A stretch of 34,109 nucleotides of DNA from Candidatus Magasanikiibacteriota bacterium (GTDB taxonomy: Bacteria; Patescibacteriota; Patescibacteriia; Magasanikbacterales; GWA2-37-8), in contig CALRGC010000005.1 of the NCBI GenBank assembly GCA_943357105.1, positions 24,310-58,418 on the forward strand, in the 5' to 3' direction. Position numbers and translations under genes: made by a program. Below the pieces are notes generated by a model. It was not told the DNA's origin, did not search any database, and saw nothing but the letters and a program-made list of their open reading frames with translations. Below are positions 15,335 to 23,929 of this stretch, piece by piece. Position 1 is the first letter of the stretch. Every line of letters starts with the position of its first letter.

Positions 15335-16324
15335 ATGAATTTACCTCTTACTTTATCACAGTTTTTGATAAAACAACTCGCTAGGCATCCTGAACGTGAT
15401 GGTTTAGTAGCTATAATTTCGGATTTGTCTACCATTGGAAAAATTATTTCCAACCATACCAATCGGGCCGGTGTGGTAGATATGATTGGCAGTGCTCAAA
15501 AGATGAATATCCAGGGGGAAGAAGTAAAAAAGTTGGATGTTTTTTGTAATGAGCTTTGTAAAGACTATTTGCGTCAGACCGGAAATTTTGCAGCCATGGC
15601 CAGTGAAGAAGAAGATGAAGTGGTGGATATGGGAGAATTTGGGAAAGAGGCAAAGTATATAATTGCCTTTGATCCGTTGGATGGTTCACATAATGTCGAA
15701 GTAAATTTACCGGTGGGGACAATTTTTTCCGTCCAGCGTCTATTGAATCAATTTGAACGAACCGACGAACGTCAATTTTTACAGCCGGGCCGTGATCAGG
15801 TTTTGGCCGGCTATATTTTATATAGTGCCAGTACCGTTTTGGTTTTTAGTTGGGGCGATGGGGTATATGAATTTACTTTGGATCAAGGGCTCGGAGAATT
15901 TTTATTGACTAGAGAAAAGATGAGCGTTCCAGCGGAGTGCGCGATATATAGTTTTAATGAAGGCGCTTATCGGTATCTGGGCGATAAGGATAAAAAATTT
16001 ATTGATTATTTGAAAGAAAAAAAGTCCTGTAGTTTGAGATATGTGGCGGCAATGGTCGCTGATGTGCACCGCACCTTAATAAAGGGTGGAATATTTTTAC
16101 ACCCCGCAGTAGATAAAAAAGGCACCGGAGAATATAAAGGTAAATTAAGACTGAATTATGAAGCCAAACCAATGGCTTATTTGGTAGAACAAGCTGGTGG
16201 TTTTTGTACGGAAAGTAAAGGAAATCTTTTGGATCTGCCTGGTGAATCTTTGCATCAGCGCGTGCCAGTAATTTTGGGGAATAAAGATATTATAGAGTAT
16301 TATTTACAAAATAATTTAATTTAG
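15335..16324 (+). CDS. fbp: fructose-1,6-bisphosphatase, class I
   Basis: This enzyme hydrolyses fructose 1,6-bisphosphate to fructose 6-phosphate, the committed gluconeogenic step. The 329-aa sequence has the class I metal-binding blocks: ASEEEDE (about 89-95), FDPLDGSHN (112-120; SSN in most members), AGYILYSASTVLVF, SLRYVAAMVADVHRTLIKGGIFLHP and KLRLNYEAKPMAYLVEQAGG with the metal glutamate-type EA, then VPVILGNKDII. It is followed 13 bases later by class I aldolase, making the gluconeogenic pair adjacent. The product feeds GlmS (which uses fructose 6-phosphate) and transaldolase, both encoded in this window. Confidence 0.96.
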   Translation: MNLPLTLSQFLIKQLARHPERDGLVAIISDLSTIGKIISNHTNRAGVVDMIGSAQKMNIQGEEVKKLDVFCNELCKDYLRQTGNFAAMASEEEDEVVDMGEFGKEAKYIIAFDPLDGSHNVEVNLPVGTIFSVQRLLNQFERTDERQFLQPGRDQVLAGYILYSASTVLVFSWGDGVYEFTLDQGLGEFLLTREKMSVPAECAIYSFNEGAYRYLGDKDKKFIDYLKEKKSCSLRYVAAMVADVHRTLIKGGIFLHPAVDKKGTGEYKGKLRLNYEAKPMAYLVEQAGGFCTESKGNLLDLPGESLHQRVPVILGNKDIIEYYLQNNLI

Positions 16325-16337
16325 AGGAATAAAAGAT

Positions 16338-17354
16338 ATGTCAGAACAAACATTATCACAAATTGCTAAAGCCATGGTGGCTAATGGCAAAGGAATTTTG
16401 GCCGCCGATGAAAGTAGTGGCAATATTAAAAAGAAGTTTGAAAAATTAGGCGTGGAAGATATGTCCGAAAATCATCGCCGTTATCGTGAATTGTTGTTCA
16501 CCGCTCCCGGTATGGAAAAATATATCAGCGGAGTAATTTTATTTGATGAAACTATTCGCCAAGCTACTTCTGATGGATTACCTTTTGCTCAATATTTGAG
16601 CTCTAAAGGTGTAGTTCCGGGCATTAAAGTGGACATTGGTCTCAAAGATATGGACGGTCATGTTGGTGAACAAGTTACCAAGTGGGATGATACTTTGGAT
16701 GCTAGATTAAAAGAATACTATGCTTTGGGTGCGCGTTTTGCCAAATGGCGCGTTGTCATAAATATTGGCGCCGGTATTCCAAGTGATGAATGTATTGAAA
16801 CCAACTGTAAAACTCTGACTGAATATGCCCGCCTCTGCCAGGCTAATGGTATCGTGCCAATTGTGGAACCAGAAGTTTTGATGGATGGTGACCACACTAT
16901 AGATCGTTGTTATGAAGTAACTCATAAAACTCTCAGCACTTTATTCTCTGAGTTAAAAAAAGCTAATGTCGATCTCAGTGGTTTGATCTTAAAACCAAAT
17001 ATGGTGGTGTATAGTTCAAACGGTGAAAAAGTTTCAGCGGATATTGTGGCTCAAAAAACTTTGCAATGTTTTAAGGAAACTGTGCCCGCAGAAGTGCCGG
17101 GAATTGTATTTTTATCTGGTGGTCAGAGCGAACCGGAATCTTGTGTAAATTTGAATGCGATAAATAAATTAGCCAAAGAGCAAAATTCACCATGGAAATT
17201 AACTTTTTCTTATGGACGCGCTCTGCAAAATAGTGCTTTGAAGAATTGGTCGGGAAAAGAAGAGAATAAGATTAAGTCACAGGAAATATTTGCTCACCGA
17301 GCGCAATTGGCTAGCGCCGCTAGTTTGGGAGAATATAAAATTGAAATGGAATAA
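16338..17354 (+). CDS. fructose-bisphosphate aldolase, class I
   Basis: The 338-aa Schiff-base aldolase resembles the eukaryotic-type class I family: GKGILAADESSGNIKKKF near the N-terminus, RELLFT, GVILFDETIRQ, GIKVDIGL, ARFAKWRVV, IVPIVEPEVLMDGDH, and the catalytic lysine in LILKPNMV at about residue 218, followed by GIVFLSGGQSE and FSYGRALQ. It interconverts fructose 1,6-bisphosphate with glyceraldehyde phosphate and dihydroxyacetone phosphate. An AGAGGA ribosome binding site lies upstream, better than for most genes here. Only 3 bases separate it from the next gene. Confidence 0.96.
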   Translation: MSEQTLSQIAKAMVANGKGILAADESSGNIKKKFEKLGVEDMSENHRRYRELLFTAPGMEKYISGVILFDETIRQATSDGLPFAQYLSSKGVVPGIKVDIGLKDMDGHVGEQVTKWDDTLDARLKEYYALGARFAKWRVVINIGAGIPSDECIETNCKTLTEYARLCQANGIVPIVEPEVLMDGDHTIDRCYEVTHKTLSTLFSELKKANVDLSGLILKPNMVVYSSNGEKVSADIVAQKTLQCFKETVPAEVPGIVFLSGGQSEPESCVNLNAINKLAKEQNSPWKLTFSYGRALQNSALKNWSGKEENKIKSQEIFAHRAQLASAASLGEYKIEME

Positions 17355-17357
17355 ATT

Positions 17358-17906
17358 ATGACTATGAATCCAATCGCACAAGAATATTATAATAAAAGTG
17401 AAGGTATAATAAATCTATCGTGGCAAGATGTGGAAGCGGATGTTTTAAAAATCATCGCCAAGATGAAAGCGGAGAATTTTGAGCCAGATGTTATTGTGTC
17501 TATTGCTCGCTCTGGATTAATCCCGGCTTCGATGATTGCCTATACTTTAGGCAACAAGCAATTGTATGTTATCAAAGTAGATTTTTCTATTGTTCAAAAA
17601 GACGGTAAAGATCAGGAACTTCGTGACCGGCCAATTATTTCTCAAGAACTGACTAAAGATGTTAGTGGACTAAAGGTTTTGGTTGTAGATGAGATGGCGG
17701 TATCAGGATCCACTTTGAAATTGGTCAAAGCTTATATGGATATCAAAAATCCAGCTGAGGTGAAGTACTGTGTACTCTATAAACAGCCTTGGGCCGGATT
17801 TACGCCAGATTACTTTGGCCGCGAGATAGTAGAGTGGCCTATTTATCCCTGGAAAGAACTAAGAAACAATATTTTGGATCCCCGCGCCAAGATAAAAATG
17901 GCTTAA
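17358..17906 (+). CDS. phosphoribosyltransferase-like protein
   Basis: The 182-aa type I phosphoribosyltransferase fold is shown by DVIVSIARSGLIPASMIAYTLG, the PRPP loop VLVVDEMAVSGSTLK (consensus VDDxxxTGxT) and the C-terminal WPIYPWKE. It resembles the Gpt/XGPRT-like group that acts on purine bases, or the putative nucleotide regulators related to it. The second acid of the PRPP motif is Glu instead of Asp, and the threonine is Ser (SGST), both conservative. The substrate cannot be assigned from sequence. It is the last gene of the fbp operon; the terminator stem begins within its final codons. Confidence 0.85.
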   Translation: MTMNPIAQEYYNKSEGIINLSWQDVEADVLKIIAKMKAENFEPDVIVSIARSGLIPASMIAYTLGNKQLYVIKVDFSIVQKDGKDQELRDRPIISQELTKDVSGLKVLVVDEMAVSGSTLKLVKAYMDIKNPAEVKYCVLYKQPWAGFTPDYFGREIVEWPIYPWKELRNNILDPRAKIKMA

Positions 17907-17920
17907 ATAAGCCATTTTTT
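17894..17920 (+). terminator. terminator of the fbp-aldolase operon
   Basis: AAAATGGCTT (17895-17904) pairs with AAGCCATTTT (17909-17918), followed by TT. The left arm includes the last codons and stop of the upstream gene. Confidence 0.9.
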
Positions 17921-17944
17921 AGTAAAATTAACAGTTTATCCACA

Positions 17945-17993
17945 ACAGACTGTCGAAAATATTTTGACAGTCTGTATTTTTTTATAGTATAAT
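17945..17993 (+). promoter_or_regulatory. promoter with overlapping palindrome (candidate operator) before the TrmB-like gene
   Basis: The perfect inverted repeat ACAGACTGTC (17945-17954) / GACAGTCTGT (17966-17975) overlaps a TTGACA box (17964-17969). An 18-bp spacer separates this box from a perfect TATAAT (17988-17993). A protein bound to the palindrome would block the promoter, and the next gene encodes a DNA-binding regulator, so autoregulation is likely. As RNA the repeat also forms a hairpin followed by ATTTTTTT, so it may double as a terminator for upstream transcription. Confidence 0.68.
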
Positions 17994-18017
17994 AATATTG
18001 GCTAAAATAAAGCAAAT

Positions 18018-18755
18018 ATGGACTTAAGTATCTTCAAAAAATTAGGTTTTTCAGATAAAAGTGTCAAGATTTATTTGACACTTATTGGACTTGGACCAAC
18101 TTCTGTCCGTATCTTAGCTAAAAAAACTCGTTTAAATCGTGGTACCGTTTACGATGGTCTCAAATGGCTCAAAGAAACCGGATTGGTAAACTATTATGAA
18201 AAAGAGTCAAAACAATTTTTTGTGGCTGAGGATCCTGAAAAATTACACACTCTGGTACAAAAACAGACCGACGAACTGCAAGAGGTAAATAAAAAGATGA
18301 AAGATATTGTCCAAGAACTTAAATCGGTTCATGACGAAGGTGGTCAGCGACCGGTGGCGCGTTATTATGAAAAAGGTGAGATTAAAAAAATTTTGGAACA
18401 GGTCTTGGAAGTTTGTGAAAAAAGTCCAGAAAAGTGTTATCGGGTTTATTCCGACGCGGCCATTCGCGAATATCTCTACGATGGTTTTGAATCGTTTTCC
18501 GACGCGCGCATCGCCAAAGGAATAGTGGTAAAAGCGATTGCCATTGGTGGCGGCGGTGAATTGCGTGGTCTCGATGAGCGCAAATGGTTACAAATTAAAA
18601 AAGACTCACCTACTTACATTATTATTTATCCGGGGAATACGGCTTATATTTCCTTAAATAATCAAGGTGATTTAATCGGCGTAGTGATTGAAAATGACGG
18701 CGTCCATCAAACCCAAAAAGGGATCTTTGATGCTTTGTGGGATAAAATTAATTGA
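18018..18755 (+). CDS. TrmB-family transcriptional regulator
   Basis: The 245-aa protein starts with a winged-helix domain typical of TrmB proteins (FKKLGFSDKSVKIYLTLIGLGPTSVRILAKKTRLNRGTVYDGLKWLKETGLV, residues about 5-57). A short coiled coil follows (about residues 75-105), then an effector-type C-terminal domain. TrmB regulators in archaea sense sugars and sugar phosphates. Here the downstream genes build UDP-GlcNAc, so an amino-sugar or sugar-phosphate signal is a reasonable inference. It is the first gene of a seven-gene run, and a palindrome overlaps its promoter. The TGA stop shows that TGA is not recoded. The next ATG follows after 3 bases. Confidence 0.88.
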   Translation: MDLSIFKKLGFSDKSVKIYLTLIGLGPTSVRILAKKTRLNRGTVYDGLKWLKETGLVNYYEKESKQFFVAEDPEKLHTLVQKQTDELQEVNKKMKDIVQELKSVHDEGGQRPVARYYEKGEIKKILEQVLEVCEKSPEKCYRVYSDAAIREYLYDGFESFSDARIAKGIVVKAIAIGGGGELRGLDERKWLQIKKDSPTYIIIYPGNTAYISLNNQGDLIGVVIENDGVHQTQKGIFDALWDKIN

Positions 18756-18758
18756 CTT

Positions 18759-19397
18759 ATGTTTGATTATAGTTTTATTGATTTAGATGACACTCTTTTT
18801 AGTACTTATATCTTTAAAAAAGATATTTTTGGTTGTTTCTCTTTGTGTGGGGTGACGCCGGAAGATTATCAAATGACTTATAAGCAGGCGGTGTTTGGTC
18901 CAGTAGTGGGGTATTTTGATTACACCTTTAAAAAACATGCCGATATTTTGAGAGAAAATGGTTATGAGATTCCGGACCGAACCGTGGAAGATTTAAATAA
19001 TTTATTTAAAAAAGATTATAAAGATCAGCAAGCGGAGGAATTTTTGACCGCTTTAAAAAAATTTAGCAATAAATTAATTTTGTTGACTGCCGGTGAAAAA
19101 AATATTCAACAAAAAAAGATTGACTCTACCGGTTTGGCTAAATATTTTGATGAAATAGTGATAATCGATGGTGGCAAAGGTCAAAAAATTATCAGTATGG
19201 TTGGTCGGACAGAGAAAATCTTATTTGTTAATGATAATTTGATAGAAAATCTCCAAATTAAAAATGAGCTACCAAATATATTGGTGGTGGCCAAAAAAAA
19301 TCCAACTTTATGGACCGAGGAAGATTATCAAAGCGCTGGAATGCCATATTTCCATACCTTAAACGAAATAAAAGATTATGTCAGTCGATCTATCTAA
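18759..19397 (+). CDS. HAD-superfamily hydrolase
   Basis: This 212-aa haloacid-dehalogenase-like phosphatase has motif I DLDDTLF (residues 8-14), motif II in LILLTAG (about 106-112), a lysine region in KKIDSTGLAKYFDEIVI, and motif III/IV FVNDNLIEN. The nucleophile aspartate and acid/base aspartate (DxD pattern, D8 and D10) are present. The insertion between motifs I and II is an all-helical cap (type C1). The substrate is unknown; nearby amino-sugar genes suggest a sugar phosphate. Its end overlaps the start of the next gene by 20 bases. Confidence 0.85.
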   Translation: MFDYSFIDLDDTLFSTYIFKKDIFGCFSLCGVTPEDYQMTYKQAVFGPVVGYFDYTFKKHADILRENGYEIPDRTVEDLNNLFKKDYKDQQAEEFLTALKKFSNKLILLTAGEKNIQQKKIDSTGLAKYFDEIVIIDGGKGQKIISMVGRTEKILFVNDNLIENLQIKNELPNILVVAKKNPTLWTEEDYQSAGMPYFHTLNEIKDYVSRSI

Positions 19398-20139
19398 AGT
19401 AGGCGTAGTTATAATGTCCGCCGGCAAAGGTACGCGCCTCAATTGTACCAATAAGCCCAAAGTAATGCTCGAAATTGGTGGTAAACCAATAGTGTCTTAT
19501 GCGGTTTTAACTTTGCAAAGTCTTGGTTTTAAAAAAGAACAGATCTGTTTGGTAGTAGGTTTTAAAAAAGAACAGATTGAAGATTATTTTAAAGACACTG
19601 TCAGCTATGCTAATCAAGCGGAGCAATTGGGTACTGCCCACGCCGCCTATATTGGAATGAAAAGCTTGCCACCCGCGATAGAGCAAGTCTTGGTAATGGG
19701 CGGAGATGACGGCGCTTTTTATACCGCGAAAACTTTGGAAAATTTAATTGTAGAACATTTAAAAAATTATTCCACAGTCACTTTGCTCAGTGCCAAGGTG
19801 GATGATCCCGCTAGTTTTGGCCGAGTAATCAGAGATGAAGAGGGAATAAAGGTGGTAGAAAAAGAATATTTAACCCCAGAACAAAAAAATATTAATGAGG
19901 TTAGTACCGGGACATATATCTTTAATAGAAATTGGTACCAAAATGCTTTTCCACGAATGCCAAAGTTGCGTAAGTTGGGCGAATATGGTCTGAATGTTTC
20001 GCTGGTGATGGCCCAAGAAGAAAATAAAAAAGTGGCCGTTGTGGAATTACCCAATAATAATGAATGGCAAGGGATAAATACTTTGGCAGAATTGGAGTTG
20101 GCTAACAAATTAAAACAACAAATTAAAACAACAAAATAA
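19378..20139 (+). CDS. sugar-1-phosphate nucleotidyltransferase, GlmU N-terminal-like
   Basis: The 253-aa protein corresponds to the uridylyltransferase half of GlmU. GVVIMSAGKGTRL with KPKVM is the nucleotide-binding signature, followed by GGKPIVSYAV, EQLGTAHAAY (the QLGTxHA motif typical of GlmU), VMGGDDGAFY, ASFGRVIRDEEG, VVEKEYLTPEQKNINEVSTGTYIF and NNEWQGINTLAEL. The C-terminal left-handed beta-helix acetyltransferase domain of normal GlmU is absent, so it could make UDP-GlcNAc only if GlcNAc-1-phosphate is supplied by another acetylation step; the GNAT gene at 23588 is the candidate. The start overlaps the preceding gene, suggesting translational coupling. Confidence 0.88.
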   Translation: MSVDLSKVGVVIMSAGKGTRLNCTNKPKVMLEIGGKPIVSYAVLTLQSLGFKKEQICLVVGFKKEQIEDYFKDTVSYANQAEQLGTAHAAYIGMKSLPPAIEQVLVMGGDDGAFYTAKTLENLIVEHLKNYSTVTLLSAKVDDPASFGRVIRDEEGIKVVEKEYLTPEQKNINEVSTGTYIFNRNWYQNAFPRMPKLRKLGEYGLNVSLVMAQEENKKVAVVELPNNNEWQGINTLAELELANKLKQQIKTTK

Positions 20140-20153
20140 TTAATTTAAAAAAT

Positions 20154-21977
20154 ATGTGCGGAATTGTCGGATATATTGGAAAAAAAGAAGCGTTGCCGAT
20201 TTTAATAAACGGTTTGCGCCGTTTGGAATACCGTGGCTATGATAGTGCTGGCGTGGCGATTTTTCAGGATGGAAAAATAAAAAAAACCAAAGCAGTTGGT
20301 AAGATAGATAGTTTGGCGCAAAAAGTAAAATCCGCTGATTTGGTCGGCAATGTCGGCGTAGCTCATACTCGATGGGCGACCCACGGCGGTGTTACCGAAG
20401 AAAATGCTCATCCGCACTACGGTTGTCATGATGATTTGGTAATTTGTCACAATGGGATTATTGAAAATTATCGTGAACTTAAAGAGAAGTTTTTATCCGG
20501 ACATAATATTAAATCTCAAACCGATACGGAAATTTTAGCCCATCTGGTAGAGGTCTTTTATGAAGGTAATCTATTGGCGGCGGTGCAAAAGGCATTGGCG
20601 GAAGTGCGGGGCACCTATGGTTTGGTAGCCATGCATGCTTCTGAACCAAACAAAATTATTGCCGCCCGTTTAGGTAGTCCGTTGGTGGTGGGTGTTGGCG
20701 AAGATGAATATTATATTGCTTCGGATACTTCACCGATGTTGGCTCACACTAAAAATGTAGTATTTTTAGATGATGGTGAGGTGGCCGAAATTACCCTTAA
20801 TTCTTTAAAAATTTTTAATGTTGATCATAAAAAAATAGATAAAAATATCGAAAAAATAGAATGGAATGAAGCGCAAGCGCAAAAGCAAGGGTTTGATAAT
20901 TTTATGCTTAAAGAAATTTTTGATCAGCCAACGGTAGTCAAAGACGCGATTCGTGGTCGCTATAGTTTAGAAGACGGTACGGCCCATTTAGGCGGTCTAA
21001 ATATGACGGATGAAGAAATGCATCAGGTGAAACGCGTGGTGATGTTGTCTTGCGGTACCGCTTATTATGCCGGTCTAGTGGGGAAATATGCTTTTGAGCG
21101 TTTGGCCGGGTTACCGACTGAAGCGGATGTGGCCAGTGAATTTCGTTACCGTGATCCGATTATTGATAAACACACTTTGGTTTTTGCTATTTCCCAATCT
21201 GGTGAAACGGCCGATACTATCGCCGCTTTGCGCGAAGCCAAACGCAAAGGCGCTTTTGTGCGGGGAATTGTCAATGTGGTAGGATCCACTATCGCGCGTG
21301 AAACTGATGGCGGTACTTATATTCATGCCGGACCGGAGTTGGCCGTGGCTTCTACCAAGGCTTATACTAATATGGTCGCGGTTTTAATTCTGTACGCTCT
21401 GCAATATGGCCGTCTCAATCGAGTGAGTGTGGCCACAGGCGAAAGATTACTTCATGCGCTTTTGGAGATTCCAGAAAAGATGAAATTGGTTTTAGCTCAA
21501 AGTGATAAGATAAAAAGCATAGCGCAAAAATATAAAAATTATACCGATTGTATATTCTTGGGACGAGGTATTAATTATCCGGTAGCTCTGGAGGGCGCGC
21601 TCAAACTAAAAGAAATTTCCTATATTCATAGTGAAGCTTATCCGGGTGGTGAAATGAAGCATGGTCCGATTGCCCTTTTGTCCGAAAATTTTCCAATTAT
21701 TGCGATTGCCACCAAAAATCAGCTTTATGAAAAAATGATTAGCAATATCCAAGAAGCTAAAGCGCGTAAAGCGCCGGTAATTTTGATCGCGACCGATGGC
21801 GATACTGAAGCGAAAGATTTGGCTGATAATGTCATCTATGTCCCACAAACTATGGAATTGCTGGAACCGCTCGTAAATACTCTGGCGTTGCAGCTTTTTT
21901 CGTATCACACGGCGGTGTTGCTTGGGAAAGATGTAGATCGTCCAAGAAATTTAGCCAAAAGTGTAACCGTAGAATAA
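20154..21977 (+). CDS. glmS: glutamine-fructose-6-phosphate aminotransferase (isomerizing)
   Basis: GlmS makes glucosamine 6-phosphate from fructose 6-phosphate and glutamine, the entry into amino-sugar synthesis. The 607-aa length is standard. The N-terminal cysteine follows the start (MCGIVGYIG), with the glutaminase residues in HTRWATHGG and HNGIIENY. The two sugar isomerase (SIS) domains contain LSCGTAYYAG, FAISQSGETADT, AVASTKAY, FLGRGINYPVALEGALKLKEISYIHSEAYPGGEMKHGPIAL and the C-terminal DVDRPRNLAKSVTVE, an exact family ending. No glmS ribozyme is visible upstream; only 14 bases separate it from the previous gene. Confidence 0.98.
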   Translation: MCGIVGYIGKKEALPILINGLRRLEYRGYDSAGVAIFQDGKIKKTKAVGKIDSLAQKVKSADLVGNVGVAHTRWATHGGVTEENAHPHYGCHDDLVICHNGIIENYRELKEKFLSGHNIKSQTDTEILAHLVEVFYEGNLLAAVQKALAEVRGTYGLVAMHASEPNKIIAARLGSPLVVGVGEDEYYIASDTSPMLAHTKNVVFLDDGEVAEITLNSLKIFNVDHKKIDKNIEKIEWNEAQAQKQGFDNFMLKEIFDQPTVVKDAIRGRYSLEDGTAHLGGLNMTDEEMHQVKRVVMLSCGTAYYAGLVGKYAFERLAGLPTEADVASEFRYRDPIIDKHTLVFAISQSGETADTIAALREAKRKGAFVRGIVNVVGSTIARETDGGTYIHAGPELAVASTKAYTNMVAVLILYALQYGRLNRVSVATGERLLHALLEIPEKMKLVLAQSDKIKSIAQKYKNYTDCIFLGRGINYPVALEGALKLKEISYIHSEAYPGGEMKHGPIALLSENFPIIAIATKNQLYEKMISNIQEAKARKAPVILIATDGDTEAKDLADNVIYVPQTMELLEPLVNTLALQLFSYHTAVLLGKDVDRPRNLAKSVTVE

Positions 21978-21979
21978 CT

Positions 21980-22633
21980 ATGTCTAAAAAGTTTAAAGCG
22001 GTAATTTTTGATATGGATGGTGTGCTGATTGATAGTGAGCAATATTGGGGCGCGGCCGAAGAAGGATTTTTAAATAAATATAAAATGACTTCAACTGAGG
22101 AAATGAGTATATTATTTACCGGCAGAAGTGAAATTCAAAATGTAACTTGGATGAAAGAAAAATTTAATTTGCCAGGCACGCTGGAAGATCTTATAAAAGA
22201 AAGACGAAGTTACACGGACAGAATATATAGTGATAGAATTAGACCACTACCGCTGGTAGAAAGTTTACTATCCAAGATCAGTTTGATTTACCCACAAGCC
22301 ATTGCTTCCGGCGCGCGCCATGATCTGATCAATGAAGTGGTAGACAAATTTAGTTGGAGAAATTATTTTAAACTTTTAATTTCTAGTGATGATGTTGGTC
22401 ATATAGGTAAGCCAGACCCAGCTATTTATCTGCACACGGCCGATAAATTAGGCGTTAGACCAGAAGATTGTTTGGTATTTGAAGACGCGCAAAACGGAGT
22501 AGTGTCGGCCAAGAATGCCGGCATGAGTTGCGTGGCTTTGATTAATCAACCGTGGACCCGCGGCGATTATTCTTTGGCTGATTTGCAAATTGATTCTTTT
22601 GGCGATGAGCGAATAAATGAACTTTTATTTTAA
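21980..22633 (+). CDS. HAD hydrolase, beta-phosphoglucomutase-like
   Basis: This 217-aa HAD protein has motif I FDMDGVLIDSE, the cap domain after it, motif II in AIASGAR, KPDPAIYLHTADKLGV (motif III lysine) and motif IV VFEDAQNGVVSAKNAGM. This is the beta-phosphoglucomutase/phosphatase subgroup. It may be a sugar-phosphate mutase or phosphatase. A mutase between GlcNAc-6-phosphate and GlcNAc-1-phosphate would complete the local pathway, but beta-phosphoglucomutases act on beta-1-phosphates whereas GlmU uses the alpha form, so that link is uncertain. It starts 2 bases after glmS ends and is 2 bases from the next gene. Confidence 0.87.
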   Translation: MSKKFKAVIFDMDGVLIDSEQYWGAAEEGFLNKYKMTSTEEMSILFTGRSEIQNVTWMKEKFNLPGTLEDLIKERRSYTDRIYSDRIRPLPLVESLLSKISLIYPQAIASGARHDLINEVVDKFSWRNYFKLLISSDDVGHIGKPDPAIYLHTADKLGVRPEDCLVFEDAQNGVVSAKNAGMSCVALINQPWTRGDYSLADLQIDSFGDERINELLF

Positions 22634-22635
22634 AT

Positions 22636-23586
22636 ATGAAAAAGAAAGTAGTCGTACTCGGTGGGGGCAATGGTAGCGCGGTGTCGCTGGTGGCTTTGAA
22701 ACAAAATATTGATAGGTTTGATATTTCTGGTATTGTGGCGATGAGCGATTCGGGTGGATCTTCGGGGAGATTACGCCAAGAATTTGGTGTTTTGCCACCC
22801 GGAGATATTATGCGCGCGGTTTTGGCACTTTCAAGATATGAATATCCGCTCCTTAAGAAAATTTTTTATACCAATCGTTTTGATAGCGTCGATAAATTAA
22901 ATAAACACAATCTGGGAAATATATTTTTGACTTTGGCCACGAAGTATACCGGAGAATTGATCTCGGCCGTGCGCGCCCTAGAGCAAAGTGTGGAAGCGCA
23001 GGGTAAAATATATCCGGCTACTTTGGAAAGTTCGGATTTGGTAGCGGAGTTAACTAATGGCCAACAAATTTTTAGTGAGTCAAAAATCGATGAGCCGGAA
23101 TACGATCGCAATTTGAAAATTAAAAAAGTATTTTTAGAACCAAAAGTCAAAGTTTATACTGAAACAGTCAAGGTAATTGAATCCGCCGACTATATTATGC
23201 TAAGTCCCGGTAGTCTCTATACCAGCGTAGTGGCCACTTTGTTGCCAGCGGGCATGCCAGAGGCGATTAAGAATAGTAACGCCAAGATAATTTTTGCAGT
23301 TGGCAACGCTTATCGCACCGACAGTGAAACCGGCCCGGAAGATGTGGCTGGTGCCGTGCGAGAGTTGCAACAATATTTACCGCGTAAAATTGATCTGGTT
23401 TTGCATAATAATCATCAATTGACTGCGGCGGAAAATAAAAAGTATAAAGAAAAAAATTGGGGAGTATTGTTGGATAATTCTAAAGAATTAAAAGAATATA
23501 AAGTAATTAGTTTTGATTATGAACGAGCGGGCGGCGGATTATGTTCGATAAAATTAGGAAAAAAATTAAAAGAAGTTTTGAAATAA
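22636..23586 (+). CDS. YvcK/GlmR-type (CofD-like) UDP-sugar-binding protein
   Basis: The 316-aa CofD-fold protein has VVVLGGGNGSAVSLVALK, the MSDSGGSSGRLRQEFGVLPPGDIMRAVLALS signature, HNLGNIFL, the YIMLSPGSLYTSVVATLLPAGMPEAI block and VLHNN. In Bacillus subtilis the homologue YvcK (GlmR) binds UDP-GlcNAc and stimulates GlmS when the pathway is starved; its placement two genes after glmS supports the same job here. The related CofD transferase of coenzyme F420 synthesis is less likely, as no other F420 gene is present. Only 1 base separates it from the acetyltransferase gene. Confidence 0.9.
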   Translation: MKKKVVVLGGGNGSAVSLVALKQNIDRFDISGIVAMSDSGGSSGRLRQEFGVLPPGDIMRAVLALSRYEYPLLKKIFYTNRFDSVDKLNKHNLGNIFLTLATKYTGELISAVRALEQSVEAQGKIYPATLESSDLVAELTNGQQIFSESKIDEPEYDRNLKIKKVFLEPKVKVYTETVKVIESADYIMLSPGSLYTSVVATLLPAGMPEAIKNSNAKIIFAVGNAYRTDSETGPEDVAGAVRELQQYLPRKIDLVLHNNHQLTAAENKKYKEKNWGVLLDNSKELKEYKVISFDYERAGGGLCSIKLGKKLKEVLK

Positions 23587-23587
23587 T

Positions 23588-23917
23588 ATGAACATTAAAA
23601 AAACTGAAAAACAAACAGTGGGGATAAAAATATCGGTAGAGGAGGAAGGGGTAGAGTTGGGAAGAGCTTGGCTATATCTGGTATATAATGATCTGCATGC
23701 CGAACCTTATGGGTTACTTGAAGATGTGTTTGTAAATGAAGATGTGCGTGGCCAGGGTGTGGGCAATGAATTGCTGAAAAATGCGATAGCGGAAGCTAAG
23801 AGTAAAGGCTGTTATAAATTAATTGGCACCAGCCGAAAGAGCCGAGAAAATGTGCACGCTTGGTATAAGAAATTAGGATTTGAGGATTATGGATTAGAGT
23901 TTAGAATGGATCTTTAA
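23588..23917 (+). CDS. GNAT acetyltransferase, GNA1-like
   Basis: The 109-aa Gcn5-related acetyltransferase has LLEDVFVNEDVRGQGVGNELLKNAI, the acetyl-CoA pyrophosphate loop RGQGVG, and GCYKLIGTSRKSRENVHAWYKKLGFEDYG. The block GCYKLI, then N, then WYxKLGF, and the final GLEFRMDL look like eukaryotic glucosamine-6-phosphate N-acetyltransferase (GNA1: GCYKI, then YEKCGF, then GVEMxI). Together with the absence of an acetyltransferase domain on the local GlmU-like protein, this suggests it acetylates glucosamine 6-phosphate. This is inference from pattern and context. It is the last gene of the operon. Confidence 0.85.
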   Translation: MNIKKTEKQTVGIKISVEEEGVELGRAWLYLVYNDLHAEPYGLLEDVFVNEDVRGQGVGNELLKNAIAEAKSKGCYKLIGTSRKSRENVHAWYKKLGFEDYGLEFRMDL

Positions 23918-23929
23918 AAATAAAATTAA

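Noticed and set aside
20139-20154. glmS ribozyme upstream of glmS
   Set aside because: Only 14 bases lie between the genes and there is no room for the ribozyme core.
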